Shown: positions 7,374 through 17,400 of the stretch, piece by piece | Position numbering within the stretch: the stretch's first letter is position 1 | Layout: each line of letters starts with the position of its first letter | Origin: Mucilaginibacter sp. Bleaf8 | GTDB taxonomy: Bacteria > Bacteroidota > Bacteroidia > Sphingobacteriales > Sphingobacteriaceae | Assembly: GCF_018390515.1 (NCBI RefSeq) | Contig: NZ_JAHBBK010000002.1 | Location: 203,743 to 267,742 of the forward strand | Reading direction: 5' to 3' | Length of the DNA stretch: 64,000 bases | Notes under the pieces: generated by a model | The model's input: the letters and a program-made list of their open reading frames with translations, nothing else | What the model was told of the DNA's origin: nothing | Databases searched by the model: none | Position numbers and translations under genes: made by a program

Positions 7374-10300
7374 ACTTGTTTCATTTTTTTCCAAGTGCTT
7401 AAATTAAATTCAAACTGCTGATGAATAGGGAGGCTCAATTCGAAAACGGTTATCTGGGGGCTATTTTCAAGCAGTTGCAGGCGGCCATTGTGCAGCTCTG
7501 CCAGTGATTTAGCAAGAGAAAGCCCGATGCCTGTACCGGGTTTGTTTGTGCCCTTTAGCCGGTAAAACGGTTCAAATATTTTTTCACGGTATTCGTCTGG
7601 TATCAAATCTCCGTCGTTTTCGAACCAAACGCTAAAGTTTTCATCCGACGCATCTGCCGCCAGATACAAACATACCGTTGCCTTTGTGGCGGCATATTTG
7701 ATTGCATTGGAGATAAGGTTGCTGAAAATCTTAATTAATGCTTCCCTATCAACAAACGCGTTGAGATGGGCCTGAGGGGTATTTAAAACAAGCTGAATAT
7801 TAGCTTTCTCCACTTCCTTTCTAAAAATGGCGACTTGTTCTTTCAGCAGCAACGTAATATCGGTACTAACGAAGTTGAGCCCAAACTGGTGCATTTCGGT
7901 TTTCCTGAAATCTAAAAGTTGAGCTGTTAGTGCAGAGAGCCGCTTGGCATTCTTTTCTACCATCAGCAGGTTTTTCTTTATTCCCGGCTGGTCTTCCGTC
8001 TTTTTGATGAGCCATTCCACCGGACCGACAATCAATGTTAGCGGCGTTTGTATCTCGTGAGCAATGTTAGTAAAGAACTCAATTTTAGCCTGATAAATTT
8101 CCTTTTCCTTCTCATGTTCAAACAGCCGCAACTTGTTGGTATTTCTGCGCTCGTTGTTGGCATGGTAACTTCGAACCGCGTAGTAAAGGCTTAAGCCACA
8201 TACAAGAACATAAAAACAAATGGCCGTACTACTTTTCCAAAATGGGGGCAGAATCCTGATGAACAAGCGACGTTCTTTTCCCGTCCAGCTACCGGTATTA
8301 CTTTCTGCCTGTACCGTAAACGTGTAATCACCGGCAGACAGATCAGTGAAATAAGCCTTGCGGTTACTATTAAGGTAGGTCCATTCCTTATCAAGGCCCT
8401 TCATGCGGTATTTATAACGTGTTACATTGGGCGATGAGTAGTTTAGTGCCGCAAACTCAATACTAAAGCTGCTTTGATCATGTGCCAGTACAATGGTGTC
8501 TGTAAACAGAACTGAGCGCGAAAGAGGCCCGGCTTTTTCATCCGGTGCAATATCTTTGTTGTTAATCTGAAAGCCGGTAATATAAGTTGGCGGATTTGTT
8601 TCCCGTTTAAAAAAGTCGGCCGGGTTAAAGGCGATCATTCCCTTTACCGATCCGAAATACATTTTTCCTTTCCCATCTTTATAAGCCGAACTGTAATTAA
8701 ACTGGTCGGTAATCAATCCATTGGCTTTAGTGTAGGTTATAATTTTTTCAGTTTTCAGATCCAGGCAGGCCAGTCCACGTGTAGTGGTAATCCATAAATG
8801 TTTGGCATCGTCTTCCTGTATACTGAATATCACGTTGCTTAACAAGCCATTTTTTACGGTATATCGCTTAAAGGTCTTTAGGTTTGCATCCAATTTAATG
8901 AGTCCGCCTCCTTCAGTTGCAAACCACATCAAATGGTTGCTGTCTTGCAAAATATACCTCACAGCAAACTCACCGAAGAAATTCGCTTTATTGGTGTTGC
9001 CAAAATGTATGTTGTTGGTTTTGCCGGTTTTAGGGTTGTAATAAAAAACCCCTTGAGATACGCTGCCTGTCCAGATATTGCCTTTGTCATCTTCGTAAAT
9101 GTCAAACACATACGAATTATAGGGTATTTGTTTAATCCGGTCGAACGTCTTTTTCTTGATGTCGTATTTAAATAGCCCCGATGCGTTATAAGCTGTTCCA
9201 ACAAGCAGTGTGCTATCACGGGTAAGACACATGCTCAAAATAAAATCGCTTTTATTGTCATTTCTATTGCCGATATATTTAAAACGGTCAGTTATCTTTT
9301 CGGTATTGAGGTCCATGATCTCCATACCGTTGAAGAATGGCCCTATAAACAGTTGATTCTTCACCGCGATGAGGCCATGAATGTTGTGGTATGATAGATC
9401 CTTGCTGCTGCCTGTTACTGTATAATTGGTGAATTTTCCTGTCTTCGGGTTAAGTTTATTTAGTCCCGCATCTTCAGTGCCTATCCAGATAGTGCCTTTG
9501 TAATCAGAACAGATTTCTCTAACGGCATTGCCGGATATGGAGTTAACGCCGAGCTTCGGATAAAACTTTTCGAAGCGTGCGTTATCGAGCGAATAATAAT
9601 TCAACCCACCGAAGAAGGTTCCAATCCACATCCCGTTTTGGTGATCCTTGCAAATTGTATAGACTGCGTTATCTGCAATTGAATAGGGGTCGCCGGCACT
9701 TTTGCGGATGTTGCGGCTGGTGTTGTTCAAAAAATTATAGATGTAAATGCCTGTCTCGGTAGCAATCCAAAATTCATGATCGCTGGCGGCTGTTATGTCA
9801 CGTACAAATATTTCGTCTTTGGCGCTTTTGCTTAACGGTATCGTTTGAACCTGCCCTGTATGCATGTCGAGGCTTTTTAATCCCAGTTTAAAGCATCCGA
9901 TTAAAACCTTGCCATTCTCTAACGGTAGTATTTTACTGATTGATTTCTGCTGTTCGGAAACGCCGTCTGTGATGATCTTTAGGGTTTTTAACGACCTGTT
10001 TTGCGTTGAAAAGATTTTGATACTACCATCGCCGGTACCCAGCCAGATTTTCATTTCTTTATCGATCGCAATACAAAAACCTAATAGCTTCATATCCTCA
10101 AGCTTCTTCCGAACCGGATCATACCTGAACAGTTCATAACCTGAAAGAAGCCACAAATTGTTTTGAGCATCAATTACCAAACCTCTGATGTAAAACTTAG
10201 GAACAATGTCCAGTGGTGTTAAAAGCTCCTTTACGGGATCGTACCTGAATAAACCCTTGCCGGTGCCTATCCATAACATGCCTTGTCTATCCTCCGTAAT

Positions 10301-10567
10301 GCTCGTGATCTGATTATTACCTATGTAACCCAGCTGATTTGATGGATCTTTTATGGTTTTAAAGGTGTAACCGTCAAAACGGTTTAAACCTCCGCGTGTA
10401 CCAATCCACATCAATCCCTTGCTGTCCTGTAATATGGTGGTAACCGAATTATGCGATAGGCCTTCATCCACCTGAAACCGCTTAAAATAGTAAGACTGTC
10501 CATGGCAGGTAAAAGCAACAATTATTACCCAAGTGAATGAGCATATCAAACGTAAGTAAAGGCGCAT
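7370..10567 (-). CDS. Two-component sensor histidine kinase with periplasmic beta-propeller (split HTCS)
   Basis: A 1065-residue sensor. After a signal segment come many Reg_prop propeller repeats (GLMWIGTRGGLNRFDG, GMLWIGTGKGLFRYDP, GTIWIGTEDAGLNKLNP and others) over residues about 30-660. A Y_Y_Y domain follows (YKYRMKGLDKEWTYL ... LSAGDYTFTVQA), then one membrane helix (ICFYVLVCGLSLYYAV). The cytoplasmic part has a HisKA domain with His837 in AHEIQTPLTL and a HATPase with the N box (NLISNAIKYA) and G box (GTGIGLSLAKSLAELH). The protein stops there: receiver and AraC domains are in the next gene, overlapping by 4 bases. Propellers of this type bind oligosaccharide products in the periplasm. 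Position between the keto-glycoside-type operon and the GH43 gene suggests these are its targets. Confidence 0.92.
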   Translation of the reverse strand: MRLYLRLICSFTWVIIVAFTCHGQSYYFKRFQVDEGLSHNSVTTILQDSKGLMWIGTRGGLNRFDGYTFKTIKDPSNQLGYIGNNQITSITEDRQGMLWIGTGKGLFRYDPVKELLTPLDIVPKFYIRGLVIDAQNNLWLLSGYELFRYDPVRKKLEDMKLLGFCIAIDKEMKIWLGTGDGSIKIFSTQNRSLKTLKIITDGVSEQQKSISKILPLENGKVLIGCFKLGLKSLDMHTGQVQTIPLSKSAKDEIFVRDITAASDHEFWIATETGIYIYNFLNNTSRNIRKSAGDPYSIADNAVYTICKDHQNGMWIGTFFGGLNYYSLDNARFEKFYPKLGVNSISGNAVREICSDYKGTIWIGTEDAGLNKLNPKTGKFTNYTVTGSSKDLSYHNIHGLIAVKNQLFIGPFFNGMEIMDLNTEKITDRFKYIGNRNDNKSDFILSMCLTRDSTLLVGTAYNASGLFKYDIKKKTFDRIKQIPYNSYVFDIYEDDKGNIWTGSVSQGVFYYNPKTGKTNNIHFGNTNKANFFGEFAVRYILQDSNHLMWFATEGGGLIKLDANLKTFKRYTVKNGLLSNVIFSIQEDDAKHLWITTTRGLACLDLKTEKIITYTKANGLITDQFNYSSAYKDGKGKMYFGSVKGMIAFNPADFFKRETNPPTYITGFQINNKDIAPDEKAGPLSRSVLFTDTIVLAHDQSSFSIEFAALNYSSPNVTRYKYRMKGLDKEWTYLNSNRKAYFTDLSAGDYTFTVQAESNTGSWTGKERRLFIRILPPFWKSSTAICFYVLVCGLSLYYAVRSYHANNERRNTNKLRLFEHEKEKEIYQAKIEFFTNIAHEIQTPLTLIVGPVEWLIKKTEDQPGIKKNLLMVEKNAKRLSALTAQLLDFRKTEMHQFGLNFVSTDITLLLKEQVAIFRKEVEKANIQLVLNTPQAHLNAFVDREALIKIFSNLISNAIKYAATKATVCLYLAADASDENFSVWFENDGDLIPDEYREKIFEPFYRLKGTNKPGTGIGLSLAKSLAELHNGRLQLLENSPQITVFELSLPIHQQFEFNLSTWKKMKQV

Positions 10568-10710
10568 AATCGGTTAACTTCAAATATAACAAAACGCCCG
10601 GTTTGTTCGTCGCGCTGCAAGGGTTGATATAGCTGATAAATTCTGTGATTTTAAATAAATGCTATGATGGGGTTGTTTTAAGGCCCTGAGATTACAGGTA
10701 TGTAAAAAAT

Positions 10711-10740
10711 TGAGACGAATGGACAAAAAGTTGAACAGTT
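10711..10740 (+). promoter_or_regulatory. Copy 2 of the 30-base element, candidate response-regulator site
   Basis: Contains TGAGACGAAT, GG, ACAAAAA, GT and TGAACAGTT, and matches the copy upstream of the oxidoreductase operon (2214-2243, opposite strand) at 26 of 30 positions. It lies 143 bases from the kinase start and 346 from the GH43 start. Conservation over non-coding DNA about 8.5 kb apart argues for a binding site. Confidence 0.6.
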
Positions 10741-10856
10741 TGTACAATGCTCATTGGGCTAGTTAACTACTGCTTAGCCGGGCAATATGCTTTGGTAAGC
10801 TACAAATGATATAAATTCATCGGAAACCGGCACACGCACAAAACATCTCTGTACAT

Positions 10857-10886
10857 TGATACACATCGACAAAAAGTTGAGATAAA
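10857..10886 (+). promoter_or_regulatory. Copy 3 (weaker) of the 30-base element
   Basis: Matches copy 2 at about 20 of 30 positions, with a 13-base identical core GACAAAAAGTTGA at 10868-10880; the last six bases differ. It ends 200 bases before the GH43 start, close to the 197 bases between copy 1 and its gene, though on the opposite strand. Confidence 0.45.
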
Positions 10887-11086
10887 ATTAATTTTACTTA
10901 TCTGTTTATTTGACTTAACCAATAGCTAAGCCATACATTTCTCGCCCCGAAAGGGGATCCATATATAGCATAACGCAGCTTCAATGCAACCAGTACGCTC
11001 GCCGCAGGAAACGATATTTCCAGCCGCGTTTGCCTACCCATAGCTTACCAATAATCAATTATATTTTTTAACCTAAAGTTTTTATT

Positions 11087-12652
11087 ATGAGAAACAAATT
11101 ACTTACGGCGCTTGCCAGTATTACCCTCCTCGTTACGGCTTGTTTAAAAGAGCAACCACAACTTAATGCACCCAATGGTGCAGGGCCAACCGGGCGTTAT
11201 CAAACAAATGCCGCACCTGCGTTAGGCACGTTGGTAGATAGCGGTGTATACAGGTTAAGGGCAAGCTCGGCTTTGCCTTACGGCCCGGTTGTAGAAGTGA
11301 CCGGAAACTCAACGGCAGAAAATCAACAAATTCAGCAATGGTCATGGTTTCCAAATGGCGGGCAAAAGTGGCGATTGATCAAAACGGATGCAACCTATTA
11401 CAAGCTGGTCAACCTAACCAGCAGCAAGTGCTTAAAGTCGCCCGATGCAACATCAGGATCTATCCTGGTGCAGGGAACAGATGATGGTACAGATGCACAG
11501 CGATGGGCCGTGTCTTACGCAGGTAGCGGAAGCATATATACGCTCACTAACAAGGCAACAGGCATGAAGATGGTGATTGACCCGGAAACAAACACACCCG
11601 GATCAAAGATCAGGCAAAAAAGTACGGTAACCGGAACTCAGGATAGGTTTGACTTCCACAACCTTGAATTTCAAAATCCGGTTATCAACGCAAGTCGTCC
11701 AGATCCTTATGTGGCGCAAAAGGATGGCTATTACTACTTCCTTTATACCAAAGGAAATAAGATTGCCATAAGCAAAACGCAGGATATGTCTCTGCTGGCA
11801 AATGCAGGTGAAACAACCGTTTGGACTCCTCCTACGGGTACAGACCATTCTGTGAACATCTGGGCTCCGGAATTGTACTTCTTGTCGGGCAAGTGGTATA
11901 TTTATTTTGCTGCCGCAGAGGCTGGCGTTAACGATAGCCATCACATGTTCGTAATAGAAAATCCAAACGCTGATCCTACAACAGGCACGTGGACCTTTAA
12001 AGGCAGGATACATGATACAACAGATCAGTGGGCAATAGACGGAACCGTACTCACCATTGGCACAAACAATTATTTTGTGTGGTCGGGCTGGGAGAGTACT
12101 TCCTCAAAATACAAGCAATATCTTTACTTAGCACCCATGTTTAATCCGTGGACAATTACGGGCACACGCGTGAAAATATCATCGCCTACCAACAATTGGG
12201 AAAGGTACGAGCCGAGTGGCAACCTGGGAGCTGGTGTAAATGAGGGACCTGAAGCTTTGAGCAAGGATGCGAACAGCCCTGTTTTCATTATCTACTCGGC
12301 CAGTAGGTATACCAGCGATAATTACTGCCTTGCCCAGATACAACTGAAAAGTGGTGGAGACCCAACCATTGCCACCGATTGGATAAATAAAAAGCAGGTG
12401 TTTGTGAGAAACGACGCGAACTCCGTATACGCGCCCGGGCATAATGGGTTCTTTACAAGCAGCTATACTGATGGCAATGGTACATTGAAGTCCGAAAACT
12501 GGTTCATCTACCATGCCCGGAGCGTAGCCAATACATCCAATGGCGGGCGTATGCCGCGAATGCAGAAACTGAACTGGAATGCGGATGGTTCTCCCGATTT
12601 TGGTACGGCGGTAGCCTTGGGCACTAAGCTTAGTGTGCCAATTGGCGAATAA
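11087..12652 (+). CDS. GH43-family glycosidase with N-terminal ricin-type lectin domain, lipoprotein
   Basis: A 521-residue protein with a lipoprotein signal (ITLLVTACLKEQ). Residues about 50-190 form a ricin-type beta-trefoil (QQIQQWSWFPNGGQKWRL, DAQRWAVSYAGSG), a carbohydrate-binding module. The rest is a five-bladed GH43 propeller: ASRPDPYV with the likely base Asp206, IWAPELYF, WAIDGTVL with Asp318, and NEGPEAL with the likely acid Glu386. GH43 enzymes of this sort release arabinofuranose or xylose from plant polysaccharides. It is divergent from the sensor kinase and convergent with a SusD gene, separated by a strong terminator. Together with GH105 nearby it suits pectic side chains such as arabinan. 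Subfamily is not resolved. Confidence 0.87.
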   Translation: MRNKLLTALASITLLVTACLKEQPQLNAPNGAGPTGRYQTNAAPALGTLVDSGVYRLRASSALPYGPVVEVTGNSTAENQQIQQWSWFPNGGQKWRLIKTDATYYKLVNLTSSKCLKSPDATSGSILVQGTDDGTDAQRWAVSYAGSGSIYTLTNKATGMKMVIDPETNTPGSKIRQKSTVTGTQDRFDFHNLEFQNPVINASRPDPYVAQKDGYYYFLYTKGNKIAISKTQDMSLLANAGETTVWTPPTGTDHSVNIWAPELYFLSGKWYIYFAAAEAGVNDSHHMFVIENPNADPTTGTWTFKGRIHDTTDQWAIDGTVLTIGTNNYFVWSGWESTSSKYKQYLYLAPMFNPWTITGTRVKISSPTNNWERYEPSGNLGAGVNEGPEALSKDANSPVFIIYSASRYTSDNYCLAQIQLKSGGDPTIATDWINKKQVFVRNDANSVYAPGHNGFFTSSYTDGNGTLKSENWFIYHARSVANTSNGGRMPRMQKLNWNADGSPDFGTAVALGTKLSVPIGE

Positions 12653-12660
12653 TCATTCAT

Positions 12661-12701
12661 TAGCAAAAAAAAGCAACCCAAAAGGGTTGCTTTTTTTGCT
12701 A
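12661..12701. terminator. Bidirectional terminator between GH43 and SusD genes
   Basis: A long near-perfect palindrome: TAGC, A-run, GCAACCC (12673-12679), loop AAAA, GGGTTGC (12684-12690), T-run, GCTA. A-run and T-run flank the stem, so it can work for both convergent genes. Confidence 0.9.
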
Positions 12702-12758
12702 ATATAATCCTTTGATCATTTCAAGGGTAAAAGGTAAGTGTTAAAAGGAAGGTTTAGG

Positions 12759-14408
12759 TTAAAAGCCGTTATTTTGCGGGTATTTTGGTCCGGTAATTAT
12801 GCGGTCAATCTGACTTTGCGGAATGGGCCTCAAAATATGCCTTTCCTGAATGTTGGGTGCGGCATCCGGATTATAAAGCTTAACGCGCTCTATCAGTTTA
12901 TTTGTTCTAACAAGATCGAGCCAGCGGGTTTGCTCCCCGCATAATTCGCGGGCACGCTCATCCAAAATATAGTCCAGCGTAATTTGTGCCGGTGTAATTG
13001 TCATGGCCGCAGTGTTGCCTGTGGGGTAAGCTGCACGCTCTCTTACCACATTGATGTATTTAGCGGCATTAACGTTATCACCCAGGTTAAACGCAGCTTC
13101 CGCAGCCAGCAAATAGGTTTCTGCCAAACGGTAAACGATTACCGGTCTAACCGACGGATCGTTTATGCCGGCCCGTCTGGTGTCCTGGTATTTAGTCATG
13201 GTTGGGTATAGCTGTAAGGTATAGTTGCGTGGAGGGACTAATAAGTAGCGGCTTGCATTGATTTTGGCGTTGGTAACATCAACCCCCGGCATATAAATGG
13301 CTGTATCACCCAGCGCGTATTTCGGTACACCATTAACTTTCGGAATTTTATCGGCTGAATTGGATAGCCATACAGATTGGAAAGTTTTATAGTACCTGGT
13401 GTCATTAGTTTTATCGGCAAAACAAACATTGGCCAGCCAACTGGTCAATTGTACACGGGCATATGGTCGCCCGTATGTCATGGAGCGAACAAGACCGGGA
13501 AAGTTTTCATAGCCCATTACGTAATGAAAATTCAATTCATTGCTAATAGCATTATAAGTCAAATTTGAAGTGTGCTGCACGCTCCAAAGCACTTCTTTGT
13601 TAGCCTCGTTACCTTCTGCATAAACGGACCCAAAATCGGGTAATAAGCCTAAGTTCAAAGCTGCAACATTATCAATAAGCCCTTTTGCCGTATTGTAAGC
13701 ATTCTGAAAATCGTCAGGCTGTTTGGCAGATGAATAAGCTCTGGTTAAATATACTTTCGCCAGCAGGTGCGAAGCGGCCGCCGCAGTTGCCTTGCCTGGT
13801 AATACCCCGTTCTGGGTGGGGCTTGCAGGAAGGGCCGCAATCGCATCTTTCAAATCCTGCACAATGAAGTTATAAACATCGGCAATTGGCGCTCTGTCTG
13901 CACTGGTGCTGGGTTCGCTGATAAAATTCTTGCTTAGCGTTACAGGCCCGAAAAATCTAACTAATAGAAAGTAATAATTGGCACGCAAAAACTTAGCTTC
14001 TGCTACTTTCTGCCTAATCGTGTTGGCATCAAGGCCAGTTACCTTTGCGCCGTTATCAATTACACCATTGCAGGTATTAATGAAGGTATAGCATGGGTTC
14101 CAGACACCCGACAAAAATCCACTGCTGGAGTCATAACTGCTGGAATAAATATTAAAGTTGGAGTTTCCGCCGCCGCCTGATTTAAATTCATCTGTTCCGG
14201 GCACCGTCATGGTCATCAAACTTTCTGATCCCCATAAATTACGGTTGCCTGCATACGCAGCATCAAGCCCAGATTGGAAACCCTGTGCCGTATTGAAATA
14301 TTGCGGTGTAAGCGAAGATTTGGGATCTTCAATCAATTGCTTAGTGCAACCGGAAATAACGATAGCTATTGACGCGATAGCTACAATTCGATATAGAAAT
14401 GATTTCAT
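12759..14408 (-). CDS. SusD/RagB-family glycan-binding lipoprotein
   Basis: A 549-residue protein with a lipoprotein signal (AIVISGCTKQ). SusD hallmarks are present: LTPQYFNTAQGFQSGLDAAYAG near the start, KFLRANYYFLLVRFFGPVTL around residue 145, VYRLAETYLLAAEAAFNLGD, NVVRERAAYP, LDERARELCGEQTRWLDLVRT, and the terminal LRPIPQSQIDR...YPQNNGF. It starts 14 bases after the SusC stop on the same strand, the canonical SusC-SusD order. It should sit on the outer surface as the lid of that SusC channel. The upstream FecR and divergent ECF sigma factor indicate control by trans-envelope signalling rather than by the sensor kinase. Substrate not deducible from sequence. Confidence 0.93.
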   Translation of the reverse strand: MKSFLYRIVAIASIAIVISGCTKQLIEDPKSSLTPQYFNTAQGFQSGLDAAYAGNRNLWGSESLMTMTVPGTDEFKSGGGGNSNFNIYSSSYDSSSGFLSGVWNPCYTFINTCNGVIDNGAKVTGLDANTIRQKVAEAKFLRANYYFLLVRFFGPVTLSKNFISEPSTSADRAPIADVYNFIVQDLKDAIAALPASPTQNGVLPGKATAAAASHLLAKVYLTRAYSSAKQPDDFQNAYNTAKGLIDNVAALNLGLLPDFGSVYAEGNEANKEVLWSVQHTSNLTYNAISNELNFHYVMGYENFPGLVRSMTYGRPYARVQLTSWLANVCFADKTNDTRYYKTFQSVWLSNSADKIPKVNGVPKYALGDTAIYMPGVDVTNAKINASRYLLVPPRNYTLQLYPTMTKYQDTRRAGINDPSVRPVIVYRLAETYLLAAEAAFNLGDNVNAAKYINVVRERAAYPTGNTAAMTITPAQITLDYILDERARELCGEQTRWLDLVRTNKLIERVKLYNPDAAPNIQERHILRPIPQSQIDRIITGPKYPQNNGF

Positions 14409-14422
14409 GTCTACTAAATCAA

Positions 14423-17400
14423 TTAAAATGAAACGTTTAAACCAAATAACAGGGATTTAACCGGCGGTGTATCCACCCCGAGCGTACCGGCCGATTCGGG
14501 GTCGACCCCGCTAAATTGCTTGTGCAGTGGAGAAAATAAGATGATGGCATCATTTAATGAGGTGTACAGTCTTAAAGATCTGGCCCTGATTTTCGATGCA
14601 ATCACTGAAGGGAACGTGTAACCTAAACTGATGGTCCTGATTTTTAGATAAGATGCGTTATAGTAACCCAATAAGTCGCCATAAGCGGGTGAACCTAAAT
14701 TGAAATTAGGTTTGGGATACTTGTTTGCGTTATTGAAGGGCGTCCAGTAATCAACATTTAAGTTATTAGCCCTGCCGTTAAGCACATTAACGTTGCTGGC
14801 CGGCTGCAGCCAGGTAGCTATTTGCGTTCCGCCTACGCGGTAAGAGCCAACCACTGCCAAATCAATGCCCCGGTAACTGAAGCGGTTGGTAAAACCGCCA
14901 AAAAACTTTGGTTGCCGTGTGCCTACAATCGTACGGTCGTTGGAGTTAATTACACCGTCTCCGTTTAAGTCTGCTACTCTGATGGTGCCTATAACAGAGC
15001 CTGCGCCAGTCATGGTCAGATTAAGGCGCCTGGCTTCGGCGGAGTCTGCCCTGGTATTTTGCCAGATACCTACCTGCTGGTAATTATACAACGAGTTTAT
15101 TGGTGACCCAACGAACCGGTTATTGCCGATGTCTTGCGTAACACCATTTTGTAATGCAGTAATCTTATTCCGGTTAAAGGTCATGTTGAAATTGGTTGTC
15201 CAGCCGAAATCCTTTCTTGACTTTGCCTTAATATTTACCGAATTAATAGTGATTTCCAGACCCTTATTTTCCGTTTTGCCTACGTTGGCCAAAAATTGCG
15301 AAGTATAGCCCGTGGTGATCGGCAGATTTTGAGGAAGTATCAGGTCATTGGTTTTTTGATGATAAACATCTACCGTACCGGTTATACGCTCTTTAAGCAA
15401 GCCGAAATCCACACCTATATTTAACGACGCCGTATACTCCCAGCCGAGCTTCGGATTAGGTACATTATTGGGGTAAGTGCCGGTTGTGTTGGTTGTTCCG
15501 TAATTGTAGTTGATAATAGCAAGGCCACCCAGGGTTTGATAAGGGCTAACTGCTGCATTACCCACTGTACCATAGCCAACGCGTAGTTTTAAGCTGGATA
15601 CGGCATTGATTTGTTTCATAAAGTTTTCTTCCGAAATGTTCCAACCAATTGCTGCGGACGGGAACAAGTGATATTTATTACCGGGAGCCAGCGTGGACGA
15701 CCCGTCAGAGCGCATGGTGAGCGTAAGCAGGTACTTGCTTTTATAGTCGTAATTAATGCGGCCCATAAAAGATACGATGGAGAACTTGGAGTATGCACCT
15801 GTTCCCTTAAAGTTGGAACCCAACTCGGGGTTGTAATATTGTGCATAATCTGCCAGGATATTATTATAGGTCAGAGACGTGGTAGACTTGTTATCCTGCT
15901 GATAGCTGAAAAGCCCGGTGCCAGTAACGTGATGATTTTGAGCAAACGTATTCTCGTAAACCAAAAGATTTTCCAGCGTAAAGTTGTGGTAATCATAGTT
16001 GGTGTTCCGGGCGGTTGATGGGCCACTTAAGTTTTGGAAAGTAGCACTGCTGTAAAAATCACCGTAGGTTTCAGGTGTTAGTTCTACGCCGCCGTTAAAT
16101 CTGTATTTCAGATGAGGCGTAAATTTGGCCTCGGCATATACGGTGGTGAAGGTGTTATAACGGGTTCGGTTCTGAACAACGGCACCAGGAACGAGATTGG
16201 CAAGCGGGTTGTAAATTAAAGAACCACCACCCGGAAACGGAATCAAATTGCCTGCCGCATCATACGGAACGGTTAGCGGGCTGGATTGCAGGGCTTGGGA
16301 TATTGGATTGATGCCCTCGCCGTTGGTGCGGCTTACTGAATTAAGTGAGCTAACACCGACTTTAAAGATTTTGCCCAATTGCTGGTCAATACTTACCTTA
16401 AAACTGTAGCGTTGAAAAGATAGTCCGGGAAACACCCCGGTTTCATTAAAATATCCGGCCGAGATTGCATACTTGGTTTGCTCTGTACCGCCCGAAACGC
16501 CCAATTGGTGATTAGTCCGCAAACCATTTTTATAAATAAGTTTTTGCCAATTCGTATTCGTTCCATTCTGTAAGCCTGCAAGTTCGGCCGGCAAAAAAGT
16601 TATCCCGTCGGTATAAAACTTGGGATCATCTATCCCGTTGTAAGGGTTAGGCGCATTGGCAACATTTGGATTGTTTGCATTGTAGCTGCCCCACTTTTTA
16701 TAAACCTGATATTCTGCCGGTTCCATCACATCGTAGTAGCCCAAAGGTTTCATCACCCCGGCGTAACCACTATAAGTTATTACAGGTGCTCCGGTTTTAC
16801 CGCGCCTGGTTGAGATAAGTATAACACCATTTGCGCCTCTTGAGCCGTAAATGGCAGTTGCCGATGCATCTTTTAATATTTGAACCGAAACTACATCATC
16901 CTGATTCAGGTCGTTAATATAAGTGCCGTTATAGGGAATTCCATCTACCACGTAAAGCACATCATTAGATGCACCTAATGACCGCTGTCCGCGGATAGAT
17001 ATGGAAGGGGTTGATCCCGGGTGGCTGTTGCCGCCGCTTTTTTGAATATCCAGACCCGGTGCCTGGCCCTGAAGTGCACCCAGCAAATTGCTTGCAGGCA
17101 CGCTTTTTAATGCCTCTTCATTAACAGAGGCTATAGAACCTGTAACATCGGCCTTTTTCTGAGAACCATAACCTACTACTACAACTTCGTTCATTGTAGA
17201 GACCTTTTTCTTTAACGTTACATTTATTTGAGTTTGGTTGTTAACAGCTATTTCAAGCGGTTCGAAACCGATAGCTGTAAACACAAGGGTTTCGTTTCCA
17301 TCGGGCAGTTTTATCGTATAAGTTCCGTTAAGGCTGGTAACTGTTCCACCGGTTGACCCTTTTACGGCAACTGTAACGCCGGGTACCGGTTGCCCTTCCG

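Larger units (their letters stand above)
10568..11086. other. Divergent intergenic region between sensor kinase and GH43 genes
   Basis: A 519-base region with no credible gene. It contains two copies of the 30-base element (10711-10740 and a weaker one at 10857-10886), spaced 146 bases apart and sharing GACAAAAAGTTGA. Promoters for both divergent genes must lie here; I cannot fix their boxes with confidence. Confidence 0.6.

Noticed and set aside
15611..16018. Open frame of 135 codons on the plus strand
   Set aside because: Antisense to the SusC gene with no recognisable domain.
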